In this document: piece after piece, positions 25,958 through 36,960 of the stretch
Position numbering within the stretch: the stretch's first letter is position 1
Layout: each line of letters begins with the position of its first letter
Assembly: GCA_028753945.1 (NCBI GenBank)
Contig: JAPNXP010000012.1
Location: 3,658,001 to 3,722,000, forward strand
DNA length: 64,000 nt
Direction of reading: 5' to 3'
Source: Hexactinellida sp. DTS-2022
Lineage: Eukaryota > Porifera > Hexactinellida
Translations under genes and position numbers: made by a program
The notes under the pieces: model-generated
The model's input: only the letters and a program-made list of their open reading frames with translations
The model's database searches: none
Told to the model about the DNA's origin: nothing

Positions 25958-27036
25958 ATGGCCTACTTAATATACGGCTATATATGTCGCCGAGAAGGCC
26001 ATAAAACAAAGAGGCCAGTTTCTAATTTTCAAAATGGAGAATTGATCTTTATTCGAATAATTAGCAATGATAGAGCTGAAAAGTGTATTATAACTATATA
26101 GGAATATGGTATCCAGGTATACATAGCACCCTCCAGAATTGTGATATGTCATCATCTGATGACGTTATGGTTATTTTGGTTGCGAATTATCTTGTTTTTC
26201 TAGCATACTTTTAACATAGTTAAACGCGTTATAAATGTTCAAAATTGGAACATGGTTATACCCAGAAGTAGTAGAATAAAATATATCGAAATTATAAATG
26301 GAATGTTGACACATTCCTCGGTTGCCATGGAAAATGTATATTTCCTAAAATGTGCCATAACTCAAAAACTATGAATGTTATGTAAACTAGACTGGTACTG
26401 ATCTGCCCGGAATAGGTAACTTCCTATTCATCGATAATACATTTTATATGCCTAACTTCAATTATTTTTGAGATAGTGAGTCATTACCTAATAATGAATT
26501 AAGTGTTAATTATCTCATTATCTCAAAAATAATTGAAGTTAGGCATATAAAATGTATTATCGATGAATAGGAAGTTACCTATTCCGGGCAGATCAGTACC
26601 AGTCTAGTTTACATAACATTCATAGTTTTTGAGTTATGGCACATTTTAGGAAATATACATTTTCCATGGCAACCGAGGAATGTGTCAACATTCCATTTAT
26701 AATTTCGATATATTTTATTCTACTACTTCTGGGTATAACCATGTTCCAATTTTGAACATTTATAACGCGTTTAACTATGTTAAAAGTATGCTAGAAAAAC
26801 AAGATAATTCGCAACCAAAATAACCATAACGTCATCAGATGATGACATATCACAATTCTGGAGGGTGCTATGTATACCTGGATACCATATTCCTATATAG
26901 TTATAATACACTTTTCAGCTCTATCATTGCTAATTATTCGAATAAAGATCAATTCTCCATTTTGAAAATTAGAAACTGGCCTCTTTGTTTTATGGCCTTC
27001 TCGGCGACATATATAGCCGTATATTAAGTAGGCCAT
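25958..27036. mobile_element. Palindromic foldback element, 1.08 kb
   Basis: Two arms of about 525 bp look identical in reverse complement (the same 62-codon frame can be read in each), with a spacer of about 35 bp near 26498. The ends are ATGGCCTACTTAATATACGG and complement. The flanks AGGTCAGTC (25949-25957) and GGGTCAGTC (27037-27045) match at 8 of 9 bases, as in Mutator-like duplications. No transposase is present. A relative with diverged arms occurs at 39783-40548. Confidence 0.8.
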
Positions 27037-27335
27037 GGGTCAGTCAAATTAAATTTTGCGTAAAGCTTATTTACTGCTGGCATTTAGCATTGTACACCGT
27101 TTACTAACCATTACAATTCATTTCATTCTACATCAATTTGCACCAAAAATGGTACATAGGAAGGAAGGAATGTCGAAAACTTGTGATTATCTAATTTTTA
27201 ACCAACCATAATATTTATATATTATTTTACTACTTAGTTAAAAAGTTTAAAAAATCACTGTTAAATTCATTTCACGACACTATCTTCATCAGAAACGTTC
27301 CCCAACAATACAATTCATTTGGAACTTCTAATAGC
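27037..27335. other. Flank upstream of the THAP gene; no gene seen
   Basis: AT-rich sequence between the palindromic element and the ATG at 27336. It would contain the promoter of the P-element-like gene, but no motif can be assigned. Confidence 0.35.
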
Positions 27336-28743
27336 ATGTCTTGTGTTGTCCCAGGCTGCAAGTCTAATTATAAAAGCCAAGATGAGTCTATCTCCGCTTT
27401 TCATTTCCCAAGAGACCCGAAGGTACTTGAAGAATGGTTCAGGGCAACTATGAAACCAACAAGCAGATGAGGGTAAGTACCTATCTATAATTTCCATTTA
27501 TTGATTGCCATATTTACATTAGTTTCTTTAGGTATGCATTCGTCATTTCAAAGAAGATGACATCGAAAGGACCATATCCTACAATGACGGGGTTCATACT
27601 GTTACAGTTTCCAGAGAGAGAATAGCTCTGAAGAAGACCGCAGTACCCAGCATTTTTCCCAACTGTCCTTCCTATCTTTCTGAATTCAATTCCAAGCCAA
27701 AGAGACTATGCCTAGATGATAAAGAACGACTGCTGATGGAATCTGCATACTCCAAGAGCATAACTGACAACGAAGAAACGGTGGATAAGTTCCTAGTTAA
27801 TTCATATTCTGATCTTCTTTCTAAGCTAAATTTAATCGACCTACCAAACGGCTGGATAACTAACGTGTCTAATAACACCCCTTTATTTTTTATAAAAATC
27901 GTTATTTTAGAAACCGGACCTTTCATCGACCGATCTGTATTAATTAACGATGATTTGTACATCAAAGCATTTGAAAATAAAAACGTCACCATTCCGATCT
28001 CGCGAATTTTTATTAATGACACTCGCCAAGTTGAGACCATCCTCGATGAAGTAGATACATTTTCATTCATACTTGAAACTATTAACTCTCAAACTGAATG
28101 TTCTATTAACAACCATATAAAACTTGCTATCCATGAACTCGAAAGTGCAATTAAGCTTGTTGATGGTGACTCGATAGACCTAGACATAGATGATTTACAT
28201 TGCAGTAGCGAATCTCTGAGTATTTCATTCCACTTTTTAGTTGGGCAATTGAGAAATTTGATAAATGCTAAAAGTCGTCGACGGTATAATATTTTAACTC
28301 AAGTATTTTCACTAAAAATTCATGGAATATCACCTGCATGTTACCGACTTATTCAATCATCCAATTGCTTAATCTTGCCTCACGAGAGAAATTTGATTGG
28401 TATAAAAAACACTCTGGGTATTGAAGGTGATTACTTTCAAATTCTAAAGGAAATAACTTCCAAATTTAGCCATAGGGAACGCCATGTGATACTTCAAATG
28501 GACGAAGTTCACATCCGTAGTGATGCTTCATATAAAGGAGGTAAAGTTTTGGGTGCCATCGACAACCCTAGCGACCCCCCCACAACTGTGTTTTCAATGA
28601 TGATTTCCAGTCTTATGAAAAAGTTTTCCACCATTGTTCGTCTGATTCCGTTAGGGTCTTCCTCCGCGGCTGATTTATATCCAATTATTACAAAAAAAAA
28701 TTGTGATATAGAGAGTTGTGATCTATTTGTTGAGGCAATATAA
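27336..28743 (+). pseudogene. P-element-like THAP transposase, damaged
   Basis: Exon 1 (27336-27472) starts a THAP finger: C-x4-C (CVVPGC) followed by AFHFPRD and EEWFRA. A consensus donor GTAAGT follows, and the acceptor TTTCTTTAG precedes exon 2 at 27532. Exon 2 opens with VCIRHF, the closing C-x2-H of the finger, and stays open for 403 codons to a stop at 28741. The catalytic part includes ILQMDEVHIR and KGGKVLGAI, the acidic RNase-H-like core expected in P-element transposases. Two defects: exon 1 meets an in-frame TGA at 27468 and is one base out of phase with exon 2, as if a base were lost near ACCAACAAGCAG; and the C-terminal half of the transposase is missing, the frame ending where a GC-hairpin element begins. 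Some P elements have a spliced THAP exon, so exon 1 is credible despite the defect. Confidence 0.7.
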
Positions 28744-28852
28744 CTATGTAATCAATTGTTTAGTGAGGAGTAAGGCCGCGTAGCGGCCGTTAACTTCAGG
28801 TGCGTGGCACCGATCTGTCGCAAAGCGACCGAGACCGAAGGGCTCGTAATAC
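28744..28852 (+). repeat. GC-rich multi-hairpin element, copy 1
   Basis: A short GC-rich island in AT-rich DNA with consecutive tight stem-loops: GGCCGC-GTA-GCGGCC, GGTGC-GTG-GCACC, GTCGC-AAA-GCGAC and a weaker GAGACCGAAGGGCTC. The leading sequence CTATGTAATCAATTGTTTAG is shared with the copy near 60760 (opposite strand), so the mobile unit is longer than the hairpins. It abuts the truncated transposase. Related copies: 34950, 50525, 51117, 51652, 60662 and 61225. Confidence 0.75.
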
Positions 28853-29089
28853 TAAAAGAAAAACATGCAATAGAATAGACAAATTATTGATTGATTAGAT
28901 GAATTTATTTTCAATCAATCAAAATTGTAGCCTCAGAAAATCTTTGTATTATGTACAGTCTATTTATACTAAATGATGAAGTCTGCTAATCCATACTAAC
29001 AAACCCTCGAATTTAATTGGCTAACATATTTTGTCACCTTAAAATGTAAATACACACACATATAGATAGATAGAAGCTTCTCTCATTTG
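28853..29089 (+). repeat. Single copy related to the 50.7-52.1 kb tandem units
   Basis: It matches the middle of the tandem units (ATAGAATAGACAAAT, TTTTCAATCAATCAAA, CTGCTAATCCATACTAAC), in the same order after a GC-hairpin cluster, as an isolated diverged copy. Confidence 0.65.
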
Positions 29090-29601
29090 TTTATTAGGGG
29101 TTATCAAGCTGGCGGAATTGAATTTAATAGCCAAATTAATTTTATTTACTATTTATGACAAATAATTAAACTTAATACATTTATGTTGACAAGGAAATTG
29201 GTGCTAAAGTATTAATAATTTTAATAATTATTTATACTAATTTGCTATATAGCATTAATCTCAGAGATGATACAAGATAGAAACAAACTTCAAATTGATC
29301 AATTGATCCTTATGCCACGTAACACCTCTATAAATGGGTCTTGACACCTTGAGGTGATGATGACATATTCAAAAAATGTCTGTTTACAATTTAGTGAATT
29401 ATTATTTCGAATGGGTTGGTTGGTGTTGGGTGAACACCCAACATGCACATAAAAAATACAGGCTCATCGCCTATTACGTTATACGGATACTTGAATATCT
29501 CTGAAATGAAGTGAGCTAAAACGAAACATCCTATTACTAAGGGTCGTTACATTCCGAAAAACCTTTCTGAAATGGTTCAACACCTTCATAGTGGTGATGA
29601 T
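29090..29601 (-). repeat. Diverged reverse copy of the array unit, left part
   Basis: Landmarks in reverse orientation include GACACCTTGAGGTGATGATG near 29343, GTGTTGGGTGAACACCCAAC near 29423 and CACCTTCATAGTG near 29581. The unit is cut by the 4.1-kb foldback element and resumes at 33689 with its hairpin. It is clearly more diverged than the main array. Confidence 0.75.
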
Positions 29602-30273
29602 GTTGCAGGCCAAATGCGTTTCCAGGCGAAACGCGTTTCGCCTAGGCCAAACGCGTTTCGCCTGAGAAAAGACTCCAAACGCGTTTTCATTTTAATATAA
29701 TCTTCATGGGTGTCTATTATTAGATATTGAAATCACTATATGCTATTTATCGTTGATGTGGTAATTAGAGGCTATTATTAAGCAGTTAATTAAGATCATC
29801 CAAACTCTTCCTTTTCATTCACACACGTATTTATTTATTATTTATTTATACGAATTAACTTAACCTTCGTTATAGTATAGTATTTTATTATAATAATTCA
29901 TTATTAATTAAGGATCAATACAATTTACACAAATTCTAATACTGAGCAGCGAATTTTTATATCTAAGTGGCCGATTTTGTGATTAGTATCTTATGTGACT
30001 TATGTAGCATTCCTATTACATACTGACAACTAATTTTTAATATGAATGTTAACTAACAATACATAATTGACAACATGAAACAATTTGCCATTGAAGCCAG
30101 TTACAGAATTTCCATATACATGATTAAAACTGTGTCATTATCCTATGTAGAACAATAGTAATTTTACTTTATCAATCGAGATGTAACTACGTATTTGTAG
30201 AACCGGTTATTTCCGTAGTTTTATCCCAGTGACCATGATTTAACCGTATCTGAACATTGTTATAAGTATGGTA

Positions 30274-30810
30274 GGTTCTGGTTATAAACATGATTAGTTC
30301 CGGTGTCGGAATGCCAGCGGTCCCCCGAGACATGTGGCTATAGGGTTAGATCTCCCCCTTGGATCAGATGTCCTCGGGCTCCTCAACACTAGGATCCCAG
30401 AATAGTTAAATTTCACAATGCACATTACTAGTTTTATATTCTTTATTTAAGTGTTGCATATTTTCCCAATACTATACATTTTTATCACTTTAGTTTAGTA
30501 ACTATGTTTCCTCCATCAAAAATGCCACGGAAAATGGGCTTTAAAGAGATGATGCTAGTTAAATAGATTTCTAAGTAATACATGTAGTTATAGTAGCGAT
30601 TCTATAGTTTTCAACATGATACAGTGTCAGCTTCAGGATATGGGATAATTGCTGTCGGGAGAACATCTGGCCCTAGGGTGAATAGTCCGAGTGGGGAATA
30701 CCTGACACTTAGAGGGGACAGCTGGCCCTAGTGCAATAGGTCCGGGACCGGGAGATATTATTTTGGGGGACCGCTGGCACCATTATTACCATGGTTGTTA
30801 TAACCAGAAC
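30274..30810. mobile_element. Foldback MITE with GTTCTGGTTATAA ends
   Basis: GTTCTGGTTATAA at the left mirrors TTATAACCAGAAC at the right. Inside, GCCAGCGGTCCCCC and GGGGGACCGCTGGC pair again. The interior has CTGGCCCTAG and GGTCCGGGACC motifs. There is no gene, and the target duplication is unclear. Confidence 0.6.
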
Positions 30811-31005
30811 TAACTTTGCATATAACTAAGGGTAGATCCAATTATCACGATTGTAACTGGGATATAATACAAGCTGCTTAACCGACCCCCTATAATCCGG
30901 AATTCGCCATAAATCCGATACGAATTTCTTATCCCAACGAGTGTCGAATTAGGCAGATTCTACTGTACGGTTATAACATGTTACACACATTAATTTACCT
31001 ACAGG

Positions 31006-32164
31006 TGTAGCGGCCCAGATTATACCCCCCACCAGAATATACCCCGGTATAAACTAACCTAGCCTAGTTTATACCAGGGGGTTAAACTGGGCTAGCCTAG
31101 ATTATACCCCCATAGCCCAGATTATACCCAATTGGTGGTATAATCTGGGCTAGGACAGAATAATGTTTGCACACGGATTGTTATACCATACTTGTTTATA
31201 TACCGTAATGGTGGAAATATCTATGTTATTAAAACTCGATTGTTGTTTGTATTTGTTGTCCACATTGTATTAAGTTAGGATAATAGAAACCGAATTTATA
31301 TTGGAGATATAAACTAACTTCCAAAAGTTAGATAAGGTAAGCAAATCTAGTCAGGTTCTTTTATTTTGAACATTCAAGGGACCAATACTGTTCATAATAG
31401 AGACTTCATAATAAACGAACACGACTTAATACAAACCCTATGTAAGTTGTTAAATTGGACCCATATACATAATAAAAAGTTTTTCATATTAAAAAATTGT
31501 TCACAATAAGCAGACCTGACCTAACTGTATTATCCGCCCCAAAGCGACCGAGACAGAAGGGCTCTCAAAAAGAGAAACATAGAAATTATTTTGTGGTGCT
31601 ATGTCCGGGTGCAGATCCAAGTTTATTCACAGGGGAGTTGCATGTTTTTCGAGTAATACAAGAGGGATTTGGGGGCTTGTCTACCATAATTATTTTAAAC
31701 CTCTTATACGATACTTTAAATTAATAATACTTTCTTGTTAATTAGCAATAAAATTAATCAACCGGTGAACAAATTAGAGAGGTATGTAGAATAGTTTTGA
31801 CCGTGGTATAGAGACTGCTGTTAGGACTAATATACTTTCCTGCCCCCACCCCATTGATTCGCACATGTTGTCTATCTATAAATGTGATACAAATATAAAG
31901 AGTAGCTGCAATGGATTTTACTAACTCTGAGGCGGTTTCCTATTTATGAAACAGTCTGTACTCTGTAACTCATACAACATAATGCTATCATAGATTACAC
32001 CAAATAATCTATATTTTTGCACATGCTATTATAAACGAAGACAGGAGGAATATTCTGAGCTAGCCCAGTTTAACCCCCGGGGTACAAACTAGGCTAGGCT
32101 AGGCTAGTTATACACCGGGTATATTCTGTATATTCTGGTGGGGGGTGTAATCTGGGCTGCTACA
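31006..32164. mobile_element. Non-autonomous Ginger-like element
   Basis: The termini TGTAGCGGCCCAGATTATAC and complement (with small differences: GCTGCTACA at the right) are flanked by CAGG on both sides (31002-31005, 32165-32168). TGT...ACA ends with a 4-bp duplication are typical of Ginger DNA transposons. Subterminal parts repeat AGCCTAG and CCCAGATTATACCC in both directions. The 1.16-kb interior contains an old MITE and a fragment of a GC-hairpin element but no integrase. Confidence 0.6.
31350..31535. mobile_element. Old pogo-like MITE, CAGGT family
   Basis: It is a degenerate inverse copy of the MITE at 46121-46314. Shared motifs are AGTCAGGTTCTTT, TTCAAGGGACC, GAGACTTCATAATAA, ACAAACCCTATGTAAGTTG and AAGCAGACCTGAC. 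Confidence 0.6.
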
Positions 32165-32847
32165 CAGGGCGACGATCCGCTTTGAATCATGGTTACGTTA
32201 GTTGTGTATCCAGAACACAGCTATTAGATAGGTCTCATTGTACACCCATTAAATGTCATACTGTTGACAAAGAAATTACTTGAGGAGACACCTTACAGTA
32301 AATATTCCTACAATTAGTTTTTAACTTACAGTCACTTTAAATTTGTGCCACCTGTGCCACAAGTGGAACATGGTAGGAATATGCAGGCCACTTTTGAAAT
32401 GTCGACGGCCCCAATTGTCCCAAACATTTAGCATAACAAGCAATCAACCAAACTTGGAAAATTTTATTTTTCAGATTAGATTAGTCAGATTAGTTTGATA
32501 AGATACACATTAATTTCGCAACTCATTTCCGCCATTTGGAATTTGTGGTACAAATTATTGATTGGTACGAATACTATGTATAGGTATATCTAGAGAGAAA
32601 TATTAATATAATATTACTATTTAGTATTTACTAATGTATTCAGACTCCGAAAAACATAGTTAACATTCATATTAAAAATTAGTTGTCAGTATGTAATAGA
32701 AATGCTACATAAGTCACATAAGATACTAATCACAAAATCGGCCACTTAGATATAAAAATTCGCTGCTATGTATTAGAAATTGTGTAAATTGTATTGATCC
32801 TTAATTAATAATGAATTATAAATTTATATTAATAAAATACTATACTA

Positions 32848-33415
32848 CACTGACCGGCCAAAAGTATTTGAACAGCAATAATTTGTATTTTTACATTCAG
32901 GCTTCTAGCAGCATAATAACATTGGTAGATTATTCAACACAACTTTTTACTTAAACGATATGTAAAGTATAATAAAATAGCAAAATTTTTGAATTTAAAT
33001 TTATATGGAGGTGTCAAACTCATTAACTATATAATTAGTTAATTAAATATATAATTTCTGATCATTAAGATGCAATGAGAATATAGAACTTCTGATTGCA
33101 GATTTGAATTCCACATGTTCGAATTACTCTAGGTGCATAATTTCAAATCAATACGATTATATTCTACTGAGATACAGCCACATTACATTTTGTGCCACTT
33201 GTGCCACAATTGGCACATGGCAGAGACACTTATGCCACTTCATAGATATTTTCTTATATTACTTGAAAATTGAAATCACAATTTTTATAAATTTATAACT
33301 ATAGTAAGATATTTAACGTCATTTCAGAGTAGTTTAAACACTAGTAATTAGTTACCAGACGACCTTTGTGTCTGCATTAACTTCCAATTGTTCAAATACT
33401 TTTGGCTGGTTAGTG
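32848..33415. mobile_element. Tc1/mariner-like MITE
   Basis: The ends CACTGACCGGCCAAAAGTAT and CTTTTGGCTGGTTAGTG are inverted, with TA on both sides. The matching arm of the host foldback element near 29870 still shows the uninterrupted site, so boundaries and TA duplication are certain. The interior (TTTGTGCCACTTGTGCCACA) has no transposase. A relative lies at about 59178-59702. Confidence 0.85.
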
Positions 33416-33688
33416 TATAACGAAGGTTAAGTTAATTCGTATAAATAAATAATAAATAAATACGTGTGTGAATGAAAAGGAAGAGTTTGGATGATCTTAA
33501 TTAACTGCTTAATAATAGCCTCTAATTACCACATCAACGATAAATAGCATATAGTGATTTCAATATCTAATAATAGACACCCATGAAGATTATATTAAAA
33601 TGGAAACGCGTTTGGCCTAGGCGAAACGCGTTTGGAGTCTTTTCTCAGGCGAAACGCGTTTCGCCTGGAAACGCATTTGGCCTGCAAC

Positions 33689-33830
33689 AATGACATGGCG
33701 AAAAAAATAATAAATTGCATCTATGCACACACAGCATTTTCCTTTGGATGCACTATCAATTATAAGTTATATAATTATCCCTCCACTAGCTTGCGGCACA
33801 GCAGCAATTTGGATTTTATTTAGCTAATCT
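33689..33830 (-). repeat. Diverged array hairpin resuming after the foldback element
   Basis: GACATGGCGAAAAAAATAAT is the array's standard lead-in to a reverse hairpin. A degraded hairpin follows (GCATTTTCCTTTGGATGCAC ... GCAGCAATTTGGATTTT). Confidence 0.65.
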
Positions 33831-34360
33831 ATATATTGAAAGCACAATTGTTGTTTGTGTGTGTGTCCAGAATTCATAGGAAACACCACAACCTCTAGAA
33901 ATCTGAAAATTTGCATGCAGGGGTAATTTTACACGCTGACAACGTTCTATTAGTTTTCTAAACATAATAACGATTTTATGACGTCATTAAAGCACATATT
34001 TTTCTATAATAGATTGTATTGCATTATTAAATCTCGATTGTTGTGTGTTTGTGTGTTTGTTTGTTTGTCCGGATTGTAATAAAGTGATGGGGGAATAGAA
34101 ACCGCATATATATATAAGATATAAACTAACATTTAATGTTAAAATTGGTAAACAAATGTTATAAGGGGTAAACAAGTATGCTGATTTCAAATTTCGCATT
34201 TACTTATTTATAATATGAATATTTATTGTTGTTGTTTACACAAAATAGGTAAACAAATAAATGAAAATTCAAAATCAACCTAGCTTTCAACGGGTATTAT
34301 AGGTAAACAAGTATGCTGAACACGAATTTCGCGTTTATAAATTTATAATCCTTGAGTCAA
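33831..34360 (-). repeat. Reverse copies of the ~145-bp minisatellite family
   Basis: After a GTGTGTCCAG module near 33865, the stretch 34030-34350 reads as the reverse of the 61-62 kb family: a TTGTTTGTCCGG end module with AAAGTGATGGGGGAATAG, then GGTAAACAAG and AGTATGCTGA repeats and one ~145-bp monomer containing CAACGGGTATTATAGG. No gene. Confidence 0.65.
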
Positions 34361-34498
34361 TGTATATTATAGTTGCTTTTTGAGAAAAGGAGCTACCATG
34401 ACAGTCTCGATTCTAAATTCCAAAGCTAACAGATCAAATCTATCTCCTAAAATCGTAACATACCAAAGTTACCCGAACTAATTAATCTTAAGAAATAA

Positions 34499-34880
34499 TG
34501 TCAAGTATTAATGAATTAATTACTAACTAATTAATGTACCATAAAAGTTCTAGAACATTCCCTATATTAAATACTAATTTACAGTACAAATTTATCTTAT
34601 TAAATTATTACGTAATACTCCAACGTGACTTGGGGTTAAAGGTATAAATAGATTTGACCCAACTTTCACTTTCTGTTTCAATTGAATCCGAATATTTTTC
34701 AGTTTCACCGAAACATTTCTAGACTTTAGAGTGTTTAACTTAACCCTCGGCTGGCTTGGGGTAAAAGGTATAAATAGAAAAACCCCACTTTCACTTTCAC
34801 TTCCAATTGAAATTCAATTAACTTTCAGTTTCAATTTTACATTCCTAGCCAGACGAGGGTTAAGTTGAAGTAACTAATCA
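34499..34880 (+). mobile_element. Possible solo LTR with primer-binding-like tail
   Basis: It starts TGTCAAGTATTAATG and ends TAACTAATCA, immediately followed by TTGGTGCCAGAACAGTG, which resembles a tRNA primer-binding site. The interior has two direct copies (about 34625-34735 and 34745-34865) of a promoter-like block: TTGGGGTTAAAGGTATAAAT or TTGGGGTAAAAGGTATAAAT, then ACTTTCACTTTC. Each contains a TATAAATA box. No gag or pol remains downstream and no second LTR is visible, so this is an inference from end motifs only. Confidence 0.4.
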
Positions 34881-34949
34881 TTGGTGCCAGAACAGTGTCA
34901 ATTAAAAAATACTAAACCAATTAAAATATATAATTATCACTTAGTATAG

Positions 34950-35038
34950 TGAGGAGTAAGGCCGCATTGCGCCCGTTAACTTGAGATGCGTAGCACCGAT
35001 CTGTCGCAACGCGACCGAGACCGAAGGACTCGTATATT
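34950..35038 (+). repeat. GC-rich multi-hairpin element, copy 2
   Basis: Same order of stems as copy 1: GGCCGC-ATT-GCGCCC (one mismatch), GATGC-GTA-GCACC and GTCGC-AAC-GCGAC, ending ACTCGTATAT. Loop bases differ from copy 1 more than the stems do. Confidence 0.75.
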
Positions 35039-35308
35039 GTATTGCATGTGTCTACAAATTTTTATATTTTTCGCATTTAATCTGCGCCAGGCAATAAAAA
35101 AATGTAACCTCCTTTTGCTGCGACATTGCACATATTGAGGTTGATGATTTAATCTTTACCTACATTAATTCAGAAATTACATGTACACTTTGATTAATCC
35201 AGTTTGGCTTCTATAAATCAGTTTACTTCTATTGGTGATTTATTATTAGCTTACGTAAATCACATAATCATACATAATATTACTTCTCACATAATTCAAC
35301 GATTTACT
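35039..35308. other. AT-rich spacer, no gene seen
   Basis: There is an open stretch but no recognisable domain and no repeat family seen elsewhere in the window. Confidence 0.35.
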
Positions 35309-35476
35309 GGCCTGTTGCATGAGAAATTGACCCCCCCTTCAATGGACCATGGATACCGTTCAGGGGGTAATTTTATCACGGGGGCTTGCATAAATAAATG
35401 ACCCCCTGAACGGTATCCATGGTACATTGAAGGGGGGGTCATTTTCTCATGGGGTCAATTTCTCATGCAACAGGCC
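35309..35476. mobile_element. Short foldback MITE, GGCCTGTTGCATGAGAAA ends
   Basis: GGCCTGTTGCATGAGAAATT and complement bound a 168-bp foldback. Inner arms include ACCCCCCCTTCAATG and ATGGATACCGTTCAGGGGG. There is no clear target duplication and no gene. Confidence 0.7.
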
Positions 35477-35568
35477 TATATCTTCTGCCATAGTAGATGA
35501 TCTATTCTTCTGCATAAATAGATGACATATTGAAATGAGAGTAATTAATTAGTTGACAACCTTGGCTC

Positions 35569-35868
35569 CAGTGTTCGACAAAATGAAATTTTGATGGTGG
35601 CTAATTAAGCCACCACCTCACTTTTTCTGGTGGCTAAAGAATAAACAACGGCCGATTTAACAAACCACTGATGACTTAACAAAGTTCTGATGCCGTAAAA
35701 CAACACTAATATTAATCACAAATGATGCCACGAAAAATATAATCTACACAAAGTAAAATAATCAACAATTTATGGTAGATTATTTAAGCCACCAAAGGCA
35801 AAATTTGATGGCTTATATAAGATTTTTGGTGGCTAAAGCCACCAAACCACCTAATTTGTCGAGTACTG
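35569..35868. mobile_element. hAT-type MITE with GCCACCA repeats
   Basis: The inverted ends CAGTGTTCGACAAAATG and TTTGTCGAGTACTG are flanked by an exact 8-bp duplication CTTGGCTC (35561-35568, 35869-35876). The interior repeats TGGTGGCTAA and TTAAGCCACCA in opposite orientation. 300 bp, no gene. Confidence 0.9.
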
Positions 35869-36183
35869 CTTGGCTCCCAACAACAAACTGAACTGGATCA
35901 ACTATACGTTACTTCACAAACCAAAAGTTTAACTTATTTAATATCAGCTAGGGTGCGACCCGTAAAGCCCGTGACCCGTGGCCCGCTAGAGTACAAATTT
36001 CTGAATAACAACTTATAAATTTAGGTACAAACATTTTACATATTGTATATATAGTTTATATATAAAGTATTATATAAATGTGGCCATGTGGGTGAGAAAA
36101 GATAATAATAATACCTGTATAATTACTTTATAATCATTGAAAATGAAATAATACTATATTACATTTCCGATGCAACTTAACTA

Positions 36184-36348
36184 CAGTGGAGTTGCTTTAT
36201 TAGCAACTCGGGTTTTGTTGCAAAAATAGTTGCTATTAAGCGAGTTGCTAATAGGGGAACTTGACTTTATAGAATTCCCCATGCTTTTGATCGGGACTTG
36301 TAAATTGGATGCTAATAGACCAGTGTTGCTAATAAAGCAACTCCACTC
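36184..36348. mobile_element. pogo-like MITE
   Basis: CAGTGGAGTTGCTTTATTAG and CTAATAAAGCAACTCCACTC are inverted, with TA on each side. 165 bp, no coding content. Confidence 0.75.
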
Positions 36349-36960
36349 TATATTTATAATCTTCAAATTCCATTAAGTGGTTTCGAGATTCGCTATAATT
36401 CACGGATTCGTTGATTAATTGTAATTTGAAGTTAATTGCAATTGTAGAAACATTTAATGGCATCTGTTAGTACTGTTACCATTTTATTGCTACTAAGAAC
36501 TAGTTGTTAAAATTTTATGAATGCCGTGACTATATCAATTAATATATAACATGCTCCTAATATCTGATTTTATGCTTACATCTTACTTACTGCTTTTGAA
36601 AAAAAATATATATACCCACCCAAATTACGCATAAACTATTTTATTATATAACTGAAACAATTTGAGATTGCATTTTGATATTCTTAAGGGATGTACCTTC
36701 GGTGAGGATGTTATGGTTTCACTATTTAGATTGTACTCTCTAAGTTTCACATAAATCTCAGCTAATTCCGAGGATTATATTCGAAACTGTATCTATTTTT
36801 AGTCTGATAAAGTGTATTAACCCAGAAACTTAGTTTTGTTGTTTCGGAATCGAATTGATATCTCAAGGCCCTACATAAAATTAATTTTGTTGAAAATTAC
36901 CACTAAAATCTGCATGAACGGAATTCTAACATTAATTACAATTATCTGCAATTGTGCGTA
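36349..36960. other. AT-rich spacer, no gene or repeat recognised
   Basis: Low-complexity AT-rich DNA upstream of the decayed gene. Nothing supports a gene. Confidence 0.35.

Larger units (their letters stand above)
29602..33688. mobile_element. 4.1-kb long-TIR foldback element carrying nested elements
   Basis: The termini are GTTGCAGGCCAAATGCGTTT and complement. The first part of each arm is built from AAACGCGTTT and GGCGAAACGCG motifs. The left arm (29602 to about 30055) matches the right arm (32660-33688) once the mariner-like MITE at 32848-33415 is removed. The element interrupts an array unit; no clean target duplication could be settled at the junction. The interior has no intact gene. 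It contains a MITE at 30274-30810, a Ginger-like element at 31006-32164 and an old MITE at about 31350-31530. The superfamily is not identified. Confidence 0.7.

Noticed and set aside
25967-27027. Identical 62-codon ORFs on both strands as a gene pair
   Set aside because: They are mirror copies created by the palindromic element; no start context, domain or other support.
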